A DNA stretch of 18,600 nt from Candidatus Zixiibacteriota bacterium (GTDB lineage Bacteria; Zixibacteria; MSB-5A5; GN15; PGXB01), in contig JAAERC010000075.1 of the NCBI GenBank assembly GCA_024230695.1, positions 1-18,600 on the forward strand, read 5' to 3'. The position numbers and the translations under genes were made by a program. Below, in pieces: positions 7,086-15,002 of this stretch (positions are counted from its first letter, which is position 1; the number at the start of each line of letters is the position of its first letter). Under the pieces are notes generated by a model. That model worked only from the letters and a program-made list of their open reading frames with translations. It ran no database searches and was not told the origin of the DNA.

Positions 7086-8432
7086 CTATTGATTTGAACT
7101 AAAGAATGATGCCAAATTTTCATTGTGGCCCGAAATTTTCAATTTTTTTCGTATTCTGGCTCGTTGCGTATGAATAGTATGTATTGAAACATTAAGGGCC
7201 GTCGCAATATTTTGGGATGACATACCATTTTTAATCATATTGCATATTTCCAATTCGCGAGGAGAGAGTTTTAAATCTTTTAATAACAAGGAACTAACAA
7301 AAGGTTCAGAAATATCTTTCAATGAATTTTCCAGTAACTCAAAATATTCTGTTTCGGATGAACCACCCCTGTTTTTAAGGGTTTCCAAAATAGGGAAGAC
7401 AATGCGCTCGATATTATTTTGTATTTGTCTTTTGATTTGCTTTTTTTCATTTTCAATTTGAGTCAATACTTCTTTGAGGGCGACATTTTTTTGTCTAAGA
7501 GCAACTTGTTCAATAATTAATGATTCTTGGGTATTTTGGAGATTATGCATTATTTGTTTACGTTTGGTTATGTCTTTAATAAAACCAATTCTTCGATCCA
7601 GCTTGCCTTCTTTATCCAATAAAAATTGACCCGGTGCTTCAACGAAAATATAATCCCCATTTTTCTTACGAAGACGGAATTCAAAATGACCCGGTTCCAA
7701 AGTTTCAGAGGTTTCTTCTATCTGTTCACTCAAATCACTTATATCATTGGGATGAACCAAACTCATCCAATGTTTTAAATCTCCGTCTAGTTCTTCGGGC
7801 TCATACCCCAATATTCGTTTCGAATTTCCTAGAAAAGTTGTGTGATTACTTTTTGCATTCCATTCATATAAAATATTCTTGCTGGCATGAATTGCGGCTC
7901 GATAACGATTTTCGCTTTTTTCTGCCACATCCAAAGCACGTTTGTGGTCAGTGATTTCATTAAATAAAGTTATAAAATATCCCTTGGTAACTCTAAAGGC
8001 CAAAACATTGAACCATTTATTTGCAGGTTTATGATAATATTCAATAGTTTCATTTTGTCCATTAAGCGCAATATTGCCGAATAATTCTACTAGATTAGGT
8101 TTTGATTCCTGTATGGCAGGGAAGATTTCTGATACCCTTTTTCCCAAAATGTTGTCTTTTTTTAGACCGGTAAATTGCTCAAATCTGTCATTTACTTCAA
8201 GAAATATATAATCAATCGGTTTGTTTTTTGAATCTGTGATAATTTGATGAAGACCAAAAGCATCATTTGTATTTCTTAGCAAGGCCAAATACTTATCTTT
8301 TATACCAGGGTCTGGCTGAATTGTATTTTTGAGAGTTATTTTTGTCTGGGATTTCGTTGAATTTGTCATTGATATTGCAGAGCCCGATAATTTATTTTGC
8401 TGGATCTTCTTTTTTTTCTCGGTCATAATCAT
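7086..8432 (-). CDS. PAS-PAS sensor regulator with C-terminal LuxR-type HTH
   Basis: About 448 residues, cytoplasmic, with no membrane segment. In order (numbering from ATG 8432): a basic low-complexity start; PAS domain about 45-162 (IFLEVNDRFEQFTGLKKDNI, then FRVTKGYFITLFNEIT); PAS/PAC domain about 174-291 (EWNAKSNHTTFLGNSKRILG, HPNDI, then GFIKDITKRKQ); a coiled coil about 292-340; and a GerE/LuxR helix-turn-helix about 387-444 (LSPRELEICNMIKNGMSSQN, IHTIHTQRARIRKKL). It should sense a small ligand or redox state and activate transcription. ATG 8432 is chosen; a TTG at 8450 would add six residues and lacks a ribosome site, while the ATG at 8426 is also possible. No histidine kinase or receiver domain is visible. 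It precedes the chemoreceptor-porin-PstS-like genes in the same direction and may control them. Confidence 0.9.
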   Translation of the reverse strand: MIMTEKKKKIQQNKLSGSAISMTNSTKSQTKITLKNTIQPDPGIKDKYLALLRNTNDAFGLHQIITDSKNKPIDYIFLEVNDRFEQFTGLKKDNILGKRVSEIFPAIQESKPNLVELFGNIALNGQNETIEYYHKPANKWFNVLAFRVTKGYFITLFNEITDHKRALDVAEKSENRYRAAIHASKNILYEWNAKSNHTTFLGNSKRILGYEPEELDGDLKHWMSLVHPNDISDLSEQIEETSETLEPGHFEFRLRKKNGDYIFVEAPGQFLLDKEGKLDRRIGFIKDITKRKQIMHNLQNTQESLIIEQVALRQKNVALKEVLTQIENEKKQIKRQIQNNIERIVFPILETLKNRGGSSETEYFELLENSLKDISEPFVSSLLLKDLKLSPRELEICNMIKNGMSSQNIATALNVSIHTIHTQRARIRKKLKISGHNENLASFFSSNQ

Positions 8433-8774
8433 TGATGACGACTTATCCAAAGTTTAATAGTCAAAAATTTTAAAATGGGAAAATAGTCGATCGAAGATGT
8501 AATAGCTTCATCAGCCTTTTAACTTATACATTTCCCTCAATTATATTATCGGTGAAAATCTTTTTAATATTAGATGGTTTTATGATAATGGCAGGCGAAT
8601 ATGAAACTAAGGATTTTAAATGTTTCGGGTTTATAAAACCAAATTTGCATTATAAGTATTTGTTATTAATAGAAAACAAATTGCATAAATAAAGCGGGGG
8701 GCGTTATACGAATTTCGCAACTTTTTGATGTTTGAAAGACATCCATATAAAAAGGAATTATTCTTATCTAAACA
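8433..8774. other. Spacer upstream of the PAS-LuxR gene
   Basis: About 340 nt between two minus-strand genes. It must hold the promoter of the PAS-LuxR gene, but I cannot pick one out in this AT-rich DNA. Apart from copy 1 of the 39-nt direct repeat (8691-8729), the only other structure seen is a small dyad (GATGT/ACATC) just after it. A plus-strand open stretch at 8552-8692 has no ribosome site and no family resemblance. Confidence 0.5.
8691..8729. repeat. 39-nt intergenic direct repeat, copy 1
   Basis: This matches 10100-10138 over 39 nt with only two differences; the last 28 nt (8702-8729) are identical. It starts AAAGCGGGG and ends CAACTTTTTGAT. Both copies lie in the same orientation, just downstream of minus-strand genes, and bracket the two small unknown genes at 8775-9830. 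It has no strong hairpin of its own. Confidence 0.9.
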
Positions 8775-9461
8775 TTAGTCAATTTTCCAACCAGATTTTT
8801 CCCAAGCTTCTCTCATAATTTCATTTCTCATTAAATATTCATTTATTTGAGCTTTAGGAACTGTATTTAATGGACAAGAAAAATTGACACAATATGGGCA
8901 AAAGAATATTTTAATTGTGGAATAAAAGGAAATGGAAGATAGCATACTTGCCAAACTAATTCCAATCAATCCCATTAGTGATATTAAACCATAATTAATG
9001 AAATGAATAGATAGAAACCATATTCCGTAGCCCATTATTGACATGGGGAACACAAAGAAAATTGTTACAATTAGAAAATACATCATAAACTTTTCAAAAC
9101 TATTTAATGGCCCTGGATGATAAGACCAAAATTTATAACTACCATGGTTAGCAAGACAGTGAAGAATTTTATCCTCTTCAGCATAATAGGGACAATGACT
9201 GCAAAGAAAGCGTATTTCAAAAATGCCAAACATTAAAAAGAAATAGATGATGTAAGCAACCAAAGGCCACCATATCCCAGTTAGAATCCCCACAAATACT
9301 ATTCCAAAAATTATAATAATTATTGCAGGCCAAGCAACTCCATGAAAACCTCCTAATAATTTCTTGTCCCATTTACAAGCTAATTTTCCATGGGAGTTGC
9401 ATTTTTGACAATCTACTTGATCATCCCATGTACAGATGTTGTATGGATTTTTATTATTCAT
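8775..9461 (-). CDS. Cysteine-rich integral membrane protein of unknown function
   Basis: 228 residues from ATG 9461, which has a plausible ribosome site (GAAAGAG); the upstream in-frame extension of 13 residues is not needed. It has about four membrane segments (roughly 43-58, 63-82, 124-144, 150-180). It also has ten cysteines in three clusters, each with a CxxC: C10 and C18-x2-C21 with C29; C87-x2-C90 (CSHCPYY) with C102; and C188-x2-C191 (CPYCVNFSCPLN) with C196. Conserved-looking motifs are PGPLNSFEKF and NEIMREAWEKSGW. The clusters could bind metal or a redox cofactor, or form disulfides, depending on which side of the membrane they face. I recognise this as resembling a family of uncharacterised Cys-rich membrane proteins but can give no function. 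It is separated by about 130 bp from the 78-residue gene upstream of it. Confidence 0.75.
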   Translation of the reverse strand: MNNKNPYNICTWDDQVDCQKCNSHGKLACKWDKKLLGGFHGVAWPAIIIIIFGIVFVGILTGIWWPLVAYIIYFFLMFGIFEIRFLCSHCPYYAEEDKILHCLANHGSYKFWSYHPGPLNSFEKFMMYFLIVTIFFVFPMSIMGYGIWFLSIHFINYGLISLMGLIGISLASMLSSISFYSTIKIFFCPYCVNFSCPLNTVPKAQINEYLMRNEIMREAWEKSGWKID

Positions 9462-9552
9462 TTTATATAACTCTTTCAATAAAATTTGTATCCCACCCAT
9501 TGGGTGGAATTCATTCAGTAATAATCTACTGTAATATCGTTATTTAATCAAT

Positions 9553-9585
9553 AAAAAACCTTGATTACGTGTATGATGATTAAGG
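9553..9585 (-). terminator. Probable intrinsic terminator of the 78-residue gene
   Basis: On the minus strand CCTTAATCA (9585-9577) can pair with TAATCAAGG (9567-9559) at 7 of 9 positions, followed by six T's (9558-9553). It starts only 8 nt after the stop codon of the gene at 9594-9830. The stem is imperfect and A-T rich, so the call is moderate. Confidence 0.5.
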
Positions 9586-9593
9586 CGTTCCGG

Positions 9594-9830
9594 CTACTTA
9601 TAGCGCAGAACATCAAGTAATTTTCTGCCATCGCTGTATGATATACTACGAAGTGCACTCCCACCATCTTTACCAAAATATTTTTCCTTTAAAATTTTAT
9701 CTTGAACTATAAACCTACTTCTAATTGTCTTCCAAAGTTCATAAGAATCTTTATGCAACAAATCATGAAAATCTTTCATGCTTTTGGATTCCATTAGTTC
9801 ATCAAGCGCATCAACCACTTCATGTGACAT
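9594..9830 (-). CDS. Small hypothetical protein, 78 residues
   Basis: 78 residues, soluble, charged and largely helical: MSHEVVDALDELMESKS, then DFHDLLHKDSYELWKTIRSR, with a basic middle (DKILKEKYFGKDGG) and ending LLDVLRYK. There is no signal peptide, membrane segment or Cys. The start is well supported by AGGAGG five bases before ATG. I do not recognise the family. The gene begins right after a truncated Ser/Thr-kinase start (9865-9960) and is followed by a probable terminator, so it seems to be an independently expressed single gene in a patchy accessory region. Confidence 0.65.
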   Translation of the reverse strand: MSHEVVDALDELMESKSMKDFHDLLHKDSYELWKTIRSRFIVQDKILKEKYFGKDGGSALRSISYSDGRKLLDVLRYK

Positions 9831-9864
9831 ATTTTCCTCCTACACTTTTAAGGTTTATTCCCAA

Positions 9865-9960
9865 TTATATCTTTTCGATAATCCGGTAGTGCCCGACAAT
9901 GGTATCTTTTGTCAATGGAATAAAGGACTGTGTCTTATCATCATCATAATTCTCAGACAC
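9865..9960 (-). pseudogene. N-terminal relic of a Ser/Thr protein kinase gene
   Basis: A GTG start at 9960 with a good ribosome site (CAGGAG, seven bases before) opens 31 codons that include DDDKTQSFIPLTKDTIV and GHYRIIEKI, then stop at 9865-9867. This is the usual opening of bacterial Hanks-type Ser/Thr kinases, in which HYRIIEKI is followed at once by the glycine-rich ATP loop (GxGGMGxVY). Here the frame stops exactly where that loop should begin, and no kinase remainder follows; instead the ribosome site of the 78-residue gene comes 23 nt later. I read it as a kinase gene truncated by deletion, leaving promoter-proximal sequence. It may still be translated as a 31-residue leader peptide. 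Confidence 0.7.
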
Positions 9961-10099
9961 GAATTTTCTCCTGCAAAAGGCGATTGATAACAGTAATATA
10001 TGAAATTAAATTTATTGAAACAACTTAGAATGTGATTGATGGAAATATGACCTATCTTATTCAAAGCGATATGCTGTAAGTTGATGCGTGACAATAAAA

Positions 10100-10138
10100 A
10101 AAGCGGGGATCGTTATACGAATTTCGCAACTTTTTGAT
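10100..10138. repeat. 39-nt intergenic direct repeat, copy 2
   Basis: Same orientation as copy 1 at 8691-8729 and identical to it over the last 28 nt (10111-10138). Upstream it is preceded by GTGACAATAAAAAA, and a related start (GTTACATAAAAAAAGCGGGG) appears at 17308-17327 without the rest of the unit. Confidence 0.9.
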
Positions 10139-10204
10139 CTCTAACTATAGGAATTTAGATGGCCAAGGATGGATTTCCTAAGCAAACACAGAATTTATTC
10201 TGGG

Positions 10205-10248
10205 AGTTCATTAGCTTGATGAATAACAATTTGCTCAAAGCGGTTTAA
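10205..10248 (+). repeat. Decayed dispersed repeat, copy 2
   Basis: Partner of 2827-2865 (24 of 28 positions match over the core). It ends 4 nt before the stop codon of the convergent barrel gene. A 29-codon open frame (10159-10248) ends inside it, while the other copy is not open in the same frame, so the resemblance looks like a DNA element and not a conserved peptide. Confidence 0.45.
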
Positions 10249-10252
10249 TATA

Positions 10253-11830
10253 TTAAAGATTAATGCCAAGCTGAAGAAACATCTGTCCGGAGAGGTTTTC
10301 CTTATCAAAATTCTGTCGGTATGAACCGGATATATAATATCTTCTGGAAATTGAATAATTTCCTATCAGATCAAGATAATAATAATTTGTCGAAAGTGAT
10401 AATCCGCTGTAATTATAAAATGTATTAACTACAGACAGTCGAAATTTCCTGCTGGCCGGAAGATTGTATCTGATTGATGATCTGTATCCTGTCGTAAATT
10501 GAGATTTAACATATGTAAAAGAGAATAATAAGGAATGACTGACAGATGGAAAGTGACGCAGTGATAGAGATGATGAGGCAACAATATTATTCTCCATTAT
10601 GTCTTCACGGAATCTAATTCCACCATATCCACTAAGCCTTGTATTTTTATTAATTTTCAAATTGTAACCGGCTCTAAATCCCTGATGCAGACTATTGTCG
10701 AATAATGTATCTGGCACATTGCGAGTTTCAAAAATGCGGTAATGTGCACGACGATCATAAGAGGTATTAAGTGCCAAATATGTTGTCACCTGATAACGCA
10801 CATTCAAATATAAACTGGAAATGTCAAAAATGTTATTGTTCTGTCCTTTTCGCCAACTTCGGTTGATATCAATTTCCAAAAATTTTGAAAAAGAGAGAGT
10901 TCTTTTATATCGATAATTGGTTATCAATGTTAAAAATTCCCGATTTACTTCCATTTTATAATATGAACCGGTCAGACCTAACTTAAATCTTAAGTTATGT
11001 ATCTCTCTATTATTTTGCCAGTCGGCAAAAAAGCCGACTTTACGGCGCTCGAATGAAATATCTGTTGTCTCCAATTCCGGTTCAAAACCAACTGCAAATC
11101 CAGCTTTTATTTTATCTGAAAATTGATGAGAAACCAGTAAGCCATCGACCAGTCCAATTCCACTTAATTCAGTAATTGATTGCCGTCCGAATCTCCAGTG
11201 CCAACTATTCTGCCGGTTGTTAGACAAAGCTATTTGATAAACACGATGTGACCATTGATCGGAATTAATCGATGATCCCAATTCTCGGTTTCGAAAAATC
11301 TTTCGGGATCGGTGGCGAAGTGATAATTTTATATTTGGCCCAAGAATATTTTCGATATTGATACGGCTGACCAGTGATGGCTGGGTATAGGATAAAGATG
11401 ATCCGGTCATATCGTGCTGCCAGTAGTTTTGAATAGATAAGTAGCCATCAACATTACTGGTTTTTGGTTTCCCTTTGGTTTCATTCAGGGCTAAGTTTTC
11501 ATCTATGATCAAAAGTTTACTTTTATCAGGCTGATGTATGCCGATAATGGATACGATGTCTCCGGTAATTAAATCTCCAGTTTGATTAATAATGGCGCAT
11601 GCTGATGAGCTCGATGCTATATTGATTACCTCAAGAACTGCCTGTAAGCTATCGTTGCGATAAACATTAAGCGAATCCCCAAAACTCAGCCCGTCATCAA
11701 TGCCACCATCAATGTATGTCGCCTCGCTCGATATATAGGTTACCTTAATATCCTCTGCAATTGAGCCGCCAATAGTTAAAATCGACACTAAAAACAGATA
11801 CATATATATGCGCAATAATTTCTTATTCAT
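10253..11830 (-). CDS. Outer-membrane beta-barrel partner of the multiheme cytochromes
   Basis: 525 residues from ATG 11830, which is one base after the stop of the 22-heme cytochrome gene (TAATATG). A longer reading from 12130 runs out of frame through that gene and is rejected. It has a signal peptide (YLFLVSILTIGGSIA, cut before EDIKVTY). A small SH3-like strand domain follows at about 27-98 (YISSEATYIDGGIDDGLSFG, DSLNVYR, GDIVSI). From about 140 to the end is a long series of amphipathic strands (IKLSLRHRSRKIF, SWHWRFGRQSI, NLRFKLGLTGSYYKM, RLSGYGGIRFRED, YYISGSYRQNF, MFLQLGINL), as in an outer-membrane beta-barrel. There is no heme motif. By position it is the outer-membrane piece of the cytochrome operon, functionally comparable to MtrB-type barrels, but I see no MtrB signature such as an N-terminal CxxC. 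Confidence 0.8.
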   Translation of the reverse strand: MNKKLLRIYMYLFLVSILTIGGSIAEDIKVTYISSEATYIDGGIDDGLSFGDSLNVYRNDSLQAVLEVINIASSSSACAIINQTGDLITGDIVSIIGIHQPDKSKLLIIDENLALNETKGKPKTSNVDGYLSIQNYWQHDMTGSSLSYTQPSLVSRINIENILGPNIKLSLRHRSRKIFRNRELGSSINSDQWSHRVYQIALSNNRQNSWHWRFGRQSITELSGIGLVDGLLVSHQFSDKIKAGFAVGFEPELETTDISFERRKVGFFADWQNNREIHNLRFKLGLTGSYYKMEVNREFLTLITNYRYKRTLSFSKFLEIDINRSWRKGQNNNIFDISSLYLNVRYQVTTYLALNTSYDRRAHYRIFETRNVPDTLFDNSLHQGFRAGYNLKINKNTRLSGYGGIRFREDIMENNIVASSSLSLRHFPSVSHSLLFSFTYVKSQFTTGYRSSIRYNLPASRKFRLSVVNTFYNYSGLSLSTNYYYLDLIGNYSISRRYYISGSYRQNFDKENLSGQMFLQLGINL

Positions 11831-11831
11831 A

Positions 11832-13538
11832 TTAATCACCCGATTCGCCATTTGAATGACAATCATAACAAAGATCACTGTTATAATCATAACCATCAAC
11901 TTTGCCCAGATGTTTATCATCCATTTTTGCTCGGCTATGTTTATGACATTCAAAACATGAAAATGTTGTTCGATCGCCAACCACCGTATGGCAAGTTTCG
12001 CAGTTACTCCATTCACCACCATGCTTTCCACTGAAAATAGGAAAAAATTGTGGATCATGGCCGGTGAATTGTCCCTTAGTTCCATTGGGATGGCATGACA
12101 AGCAGGTCGCTGATTCATACTGGTAACCACTCATCCCGCCGTGCATATTATCACTATCGGTTTGATTATGTTCATGGCAATCAATGCAGGAATAAATTGA
12201 TCTGTCGCTGGAATTATTATGACAATCGGTGCAGAGGCTCCATTCACTGTTATGCATCCCGCTGAAAATGGGGAAATACTGCGCATCATGATCGGTAAAT
12301 TCTCCTGCCTCGCCGGTCGGATGGCAGGACAGACATGCTGCTGATTGATATAAGTAACCATTCATCCCGGAGTGAATAGGATCGGTCTCTGTATGAATAT
12401 GGCAACTTAAGCAACTATATTCAGATCGTGTGGCCGGATTCGTGTGGCATTCGGAGCAATCACCCCATGTGGCAATATGTGTTCCCGAATATATTGGGAA
12501 AAATTGTGGATCATGATCGGTAAATGTACCTACCTCGCCAACTGGATGACAAGATAAGCAGGAAGATGATTGGTAAGTATAACCATTCATCCCGCCGTGC
12601 ATATTATCACTATCGGTTTGATTATGTTCATGGCAACTTATACAACTATATTCAGCCCGAATAGCCGCATTGGTATGACAATCTGAGCAATCGGTCCATG
12701 TATTTATATGTCGGCCCGAATAAACTGGGAAATATTGCGCGTCGTGATCTCCAAATTCTCCTGCCTCGCCGGTTGGGTGGCAAAAATAACAATCGGGGCT
12801 GTTGTAAGCATAGCCGCTTATGCCGTTATGTTCATTACCCATTTCATTTTGATTATGGTCATGACAGTTTAAACAGCTAAACATCTGATACGACCCTTCA
12901 GAAGTATGGCATTGTCCGCAGTTATCCCATCTGCGGTTATGTGACCCGGAATATATGGGGAAAAAGATCTCATGGTTTTCAAGCAGGGCAGGGCGCCAGC
13001 GCTCCATTTGATGACAATTATCGCAGTCTGTTGAAAAACCTGTTGAAACATGATTTGGATTATTAACCGCCAAATATTGAGATTGATGACACTCAATACA
13101 TCTTGTTGTATTGAATGACAAATCACCGGTTGGCAGTCCCTTATGACAGCTTTGACAATCAACCATCGCGTGTCGACCGGTTAATGGAAATTGTGTATTA
13201 AGATGCAGTTGTTGATTATCAAATTGTTCCCAGCCATCAAAGTTATGACACTTTTGACAATCTAAACCGAGTTTATCCTGATGAACGTCGATGTGACAGT
13301 CAACACAATTGTATGAGACGCTGGTAAAATCTTCAATATTATGACAGCCCATACAGTTTGGCGAAGAATGACGACCCTCAAGAACATATCCCGATTTTGC
13401 ATGATCGAAATCAACATCGGAAAAGGATTCAATGGTGTGACATTCACTGCAGTCGAATTTGAGTTCACCGTGGGGATTGTCAGTAGCGAATGCTGTTGCT
13501 ATAAGATAAATTATAATTAAGATTAAATATTTTATCAT
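11832..13538 (-). CDS. 22-heme c-type cytochrome with five tandem three-heme repeats
   Basis: 568 residues, with a Sec signal peptide (YLILIIIYLIATAFA, cut before TDNPHG), so it is periplasmic or exported. I count 22 CxxCH motifs. The first seven (residues about 30-175) follow the cytochrome c7/c3-like pattern with FPLTGRHAMVDCQSCHK. From residue 193 there are five units of 77, 77, 75, 77 and 70 residues. Each begins FP[IV][YF]SGxH, has CxxCH about 9 residues later, then [YF]SCxxCHxH, and ends with CxxCHPxGE followed by DHD. Each unit therefore brings three hemes and several free His for bis-His ligation. The linkers alternate (units 1 and 3 alike, 2 and 4 alike). ATG 13538 has AAGGGA overlapping the previous gene's stop, nine bases away. 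It has no predicted catalytic domain and likely acts as an electron wire between the 17-heme cytochrome and the barrel. Confidence 0.92.
   Translation of the reverse strand: MIKYLILIIIYLIATAFATDNPHGELKFDCSECHTIESFSDVDFDHAKSGYVLEGRHSSPNCMGCHNIEDFTSVSYNCVDCHIDVHQDKLGLDCQKCHNFDGWEQFDNQQLHLNTQFPLTGRHAMVDCQSCHKGLPTGDLSFNTTRCIECHQSQYLAVNNPNHVSTGFSTDCDNCHQMERWRPALLENHEIFFPIYSGSHNRRWDNCGQCHTSEGSYQMFSCLNCHDHNQNEMGNEHNGISGYAYNSPDCYFCHPTGEAGEFGDHDAQYFPVYSGRHINTWTDCSDCHTNAAIRAEYSCISCHEHNQTDSDNMHGGMNGYTYQSSSCLSCHPVGEVGTFTDHDPQFFPIYSGTHIATWGDCSECHTNPATRSEYSCLSCHIHTETDPIHSGMNGYLYQSAACLSCHPTGEAGEFTDHDAQYFPIFSGMHNSEWSLCTDCHNNSSDRSIYSCIDCHEHNQTDSDNMHGGMSGYQYESATCLSCHPNGTKGQFTGHDPQFFPIFSGKHGGEWSNCETCHTVVGDRTTFSCFECHKHSRAKMDDKHLGKVDGYDYNSDLCYDCHSNGESGD
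12131..12180 (-). repeat. 50-nt identical segment inside the 22-heme gene, copy 1
   Basis: Identical to 12587-12636, 456 bp (152 codons) away, which equals two repeat units. It encodes the EHNQTDSDNMHGGM segment of unit 4. The unit in between lacks this segment. Confidence 0.9.
12587..12636 (-). repeat. 50-nt identical segment inside the 22-heme gene, copy 2
   Basis: Identical to 12131-12180. It encodes the EHNQTDSDNMHGGM segment of unit 2. Identity down to third codon positions indicates a recent duplication or gene conversion. Confidence 0.9.
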
Positions 13539-13547
13539 AACAATCCC

Positions 13548-15002
13548 TTATCCATCCAATAGTTTTAAATTTGCCACAGATTCTTTATGGCAGTCCTGGC
13601 ACTTAGTGTTAATTGGTTTATATCTAACAAATTGACCTGACGCGTCAGATTCAATTTTATGGCATTCGGCACATCGCACTTTCTTGTGAGCGCCCTCAAG
13701 CGGATAGGTGCTATTTAATTTATGATCAAACAATAATGCGGCCCATTTTTTCGTATTGTGACACTGCCGGCATTCTTTTGGATTATCTGATAAAGAAAAC
13801 TGACCTCGATGCGGATCGGTGTGACAATCTTTGCAATATCGGGCGTTGGAAACAAAAGAGCGATATTCTTCGCCCGTTTTTCTCTTTAGTATTTCATGAC
13901 AAACAATACATGGTTGAGCAAGATGGGCATCAACCAGCTTAAATTCGGTTTCCGTATTGTGCCTCGATATAGAAAATAATGATGGCGCAAATCGAGATTC
14001 ATTATGACAACTTTCGCATCTGCCACCATCCGGTCTTGCACTAAACTGCCCCCAGTGAGCATCAGTATGACAATCACTGCAAGCGTCATAATCCTCTCTG
14101 GCAAATCGAACATTAGGTTTGTGGCATTTATCGCAGGTGACCGCAATATGCTTTCCGATGAGAGGATAATCAGTTTTGGAATGATCCACATTTCGTTCAT
14201 CCAGAATTTTCCATCCTTCGGTCACATGACAGCGTTTACAATCGTTGCCGAATTTTCCCTTATGTATATCCTTATGACACGATGTGCATGAACCATAAGA
14301 TAGTCCGTGATATTTTAAATATGTTGAATCCCTGGGTATTAAAGAAGTTGCTTCTATTATCACCGGATGGCACTTATCACATTGCACCTTATTATGTTTG
14401 CCGGTTAATTGGAACTTTGATTTCTTATGGTCATATTTTTTGTCAATTTTCCAATCTTCAAAGGAATGACATTGGTTACAGTCAGACTGCAACTGACCCC
14501 GGTGTTCATCAAAATGGCACGAAATACAATCTGCTGATAGCCCCATAAATGTCCTGATATTGTTGATGTCAGTTCGTCCTTTATTCAATGGAGACATATT
14601 GCCCGGGTGGTGACAATCTCGACAGGCCAAATTTTTATGTTTGCCCTGTAACTGATAACCGGTCAAGTCATGATTAAAATGATCTATACTTCCACCGGGC
14701 CAGACAATGAGTTTGAATTCTTTTCCAGCATGCTCATTGTGGCAATCAAAACAGAGACCGCCATCGGCAGTGACGACTTTATTATGATATCCGGCCTTAG
14801 ATTCAATCCGCTGTCGCAAAGTCACGTGACACTCAAGGCATTTATCAGAACTTGGTCCTTCACCCAATTCATGGCAACTTGTGCAATTGGTAATTCCCTC
14901 AAGCGATTCATGATATATAGTCAAATCACCGGGAGAGAGTTGCGCCATTGAAACCGAAAAGCCAAACAACAAAATAATTAATGTAAACCTTAGAATATCC
15001 AT
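13548..15002 (-). CDS. 17-heme c-type cytochrome
   Basis: 484 residues from ATG 15002, with a signal peptide (FTLIILLFGFSVSMA, cut before QLSPG). I count 17 CxxCH motifs, the first CTSCH at about residue 40 and the last CQDCH at about 468. From about residue 105 it repeats a three-heme pattern roughly four times: CxxCHxDxHxGQF, then CxxCHxxxxW, then a segment such as YPLIGKH and VTCDKCHK. This is the cytochrome c7/c3-type arrangement of many exported multiheme cytochromes, and the same pattern opens the 22-heme protein, so the two share ancestry. The start lies inside the end of the cytochrome b gene (13-nt overlap), so translation is probably coupled; a start at 15062 would add 20 residues with no signal peptide and is rejected. 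It is the likely periplasmic electron acceptor from the cytochrome b. Confidence 0.92.
   Translation of the reverse strand: MDILRFTLIILLFGFSVSMAQLSPGDLTIYHESLEGITNCTSCHELGEGPSSDKCLECHVTLRQRIESKAGYHNKVVTADGGLCFDCHNEHAGKEFKLIVWPGGSIDHFNHDLTGYQLQGKHKNLACRDCHHPGNMSPLNKGRTDINNIRTFMGLSADCISCHFDEHRGQLQSDCNQCHSFEDWKIDKKYDHKKSKFQLTGKHNKVQCDKCHPVIIEATSLIPRDSTYLKYHGLSYGSCTSCHKDIHKGKFGNDCKRCHVTEGWKILDERNVDHSKTDYPLIGKHIAVTCDKCHKPNVRFAREDYDACSDCHTDAHWGQFSARPDGGRCESCHNESRFAPSLFSISRHNTETEFKLVDAHLAQPCIVCHEILKRKTGEEYRSFVSNARYCKDCHTDPHRGQFSLSDNPKECRQCHNTKKWAALLFDHKLNSTYPLEGAHKKVRCAECHKIESDASGQFVRYKPINTKCQDCHKESVANLKLLDG

Larger units (their letters stand above)
9831..10252. other. Spacer with relics and repeats
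   Basis: About 420 nt with no full gene. From left to right it holds the kinase relic (9865-9960), an AT-rich stretch, copy 2 of the 39-nt repeat (10100-10138), and a 29-codon plus-strand open frame (10159-10248, starting MAKDGFPKQ, with AGGA before the ATG) that overlaps copy 2 of the decayed repeat. The short frame is not recognised and is not called as a gene. Confidence 0.5.

Noticed and set aside
8552..8692. 46-codon plus-strand open frame
   Set aside because: No ribosome site, no recognisable similarity and AT-rich composition; most likely chance.
8702..8729. Resemblance of the repeat core to a lox-type recombination arm (TTATACGAA)
   Set aside because: Only nine bases match, there is no inverted second arm with an 8-bp spacer, and no recombinase is nearby.
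10100..10138. Repeat as a tRNA-Asp-derived attachment site (shared CCCCGC end)
   Set aside because: Only loose similarity to the T-arm and acceptor end; the stem pairs are not kept and no integrase is in the window.
11831..12130. N-terminal extension of the barrel protein by 100 residues
   Set aside because: It lies out of frame inside the 22-heme gene, and the ATG at 11830 gives a proper signal peptide directly after the previous stop.
12131..12636. CRISPR-like or mobile repeat
   Set aside because: The 50-nt repeat is in coding sequence and in phase with the heme-repeat units; there are only two copies.
12131..13468. Several overlapping open frames of 60-100 codons inside the cytochrome genes
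   Set aside because: They are shadows kept open by the repeated Cys-His coding pattern.
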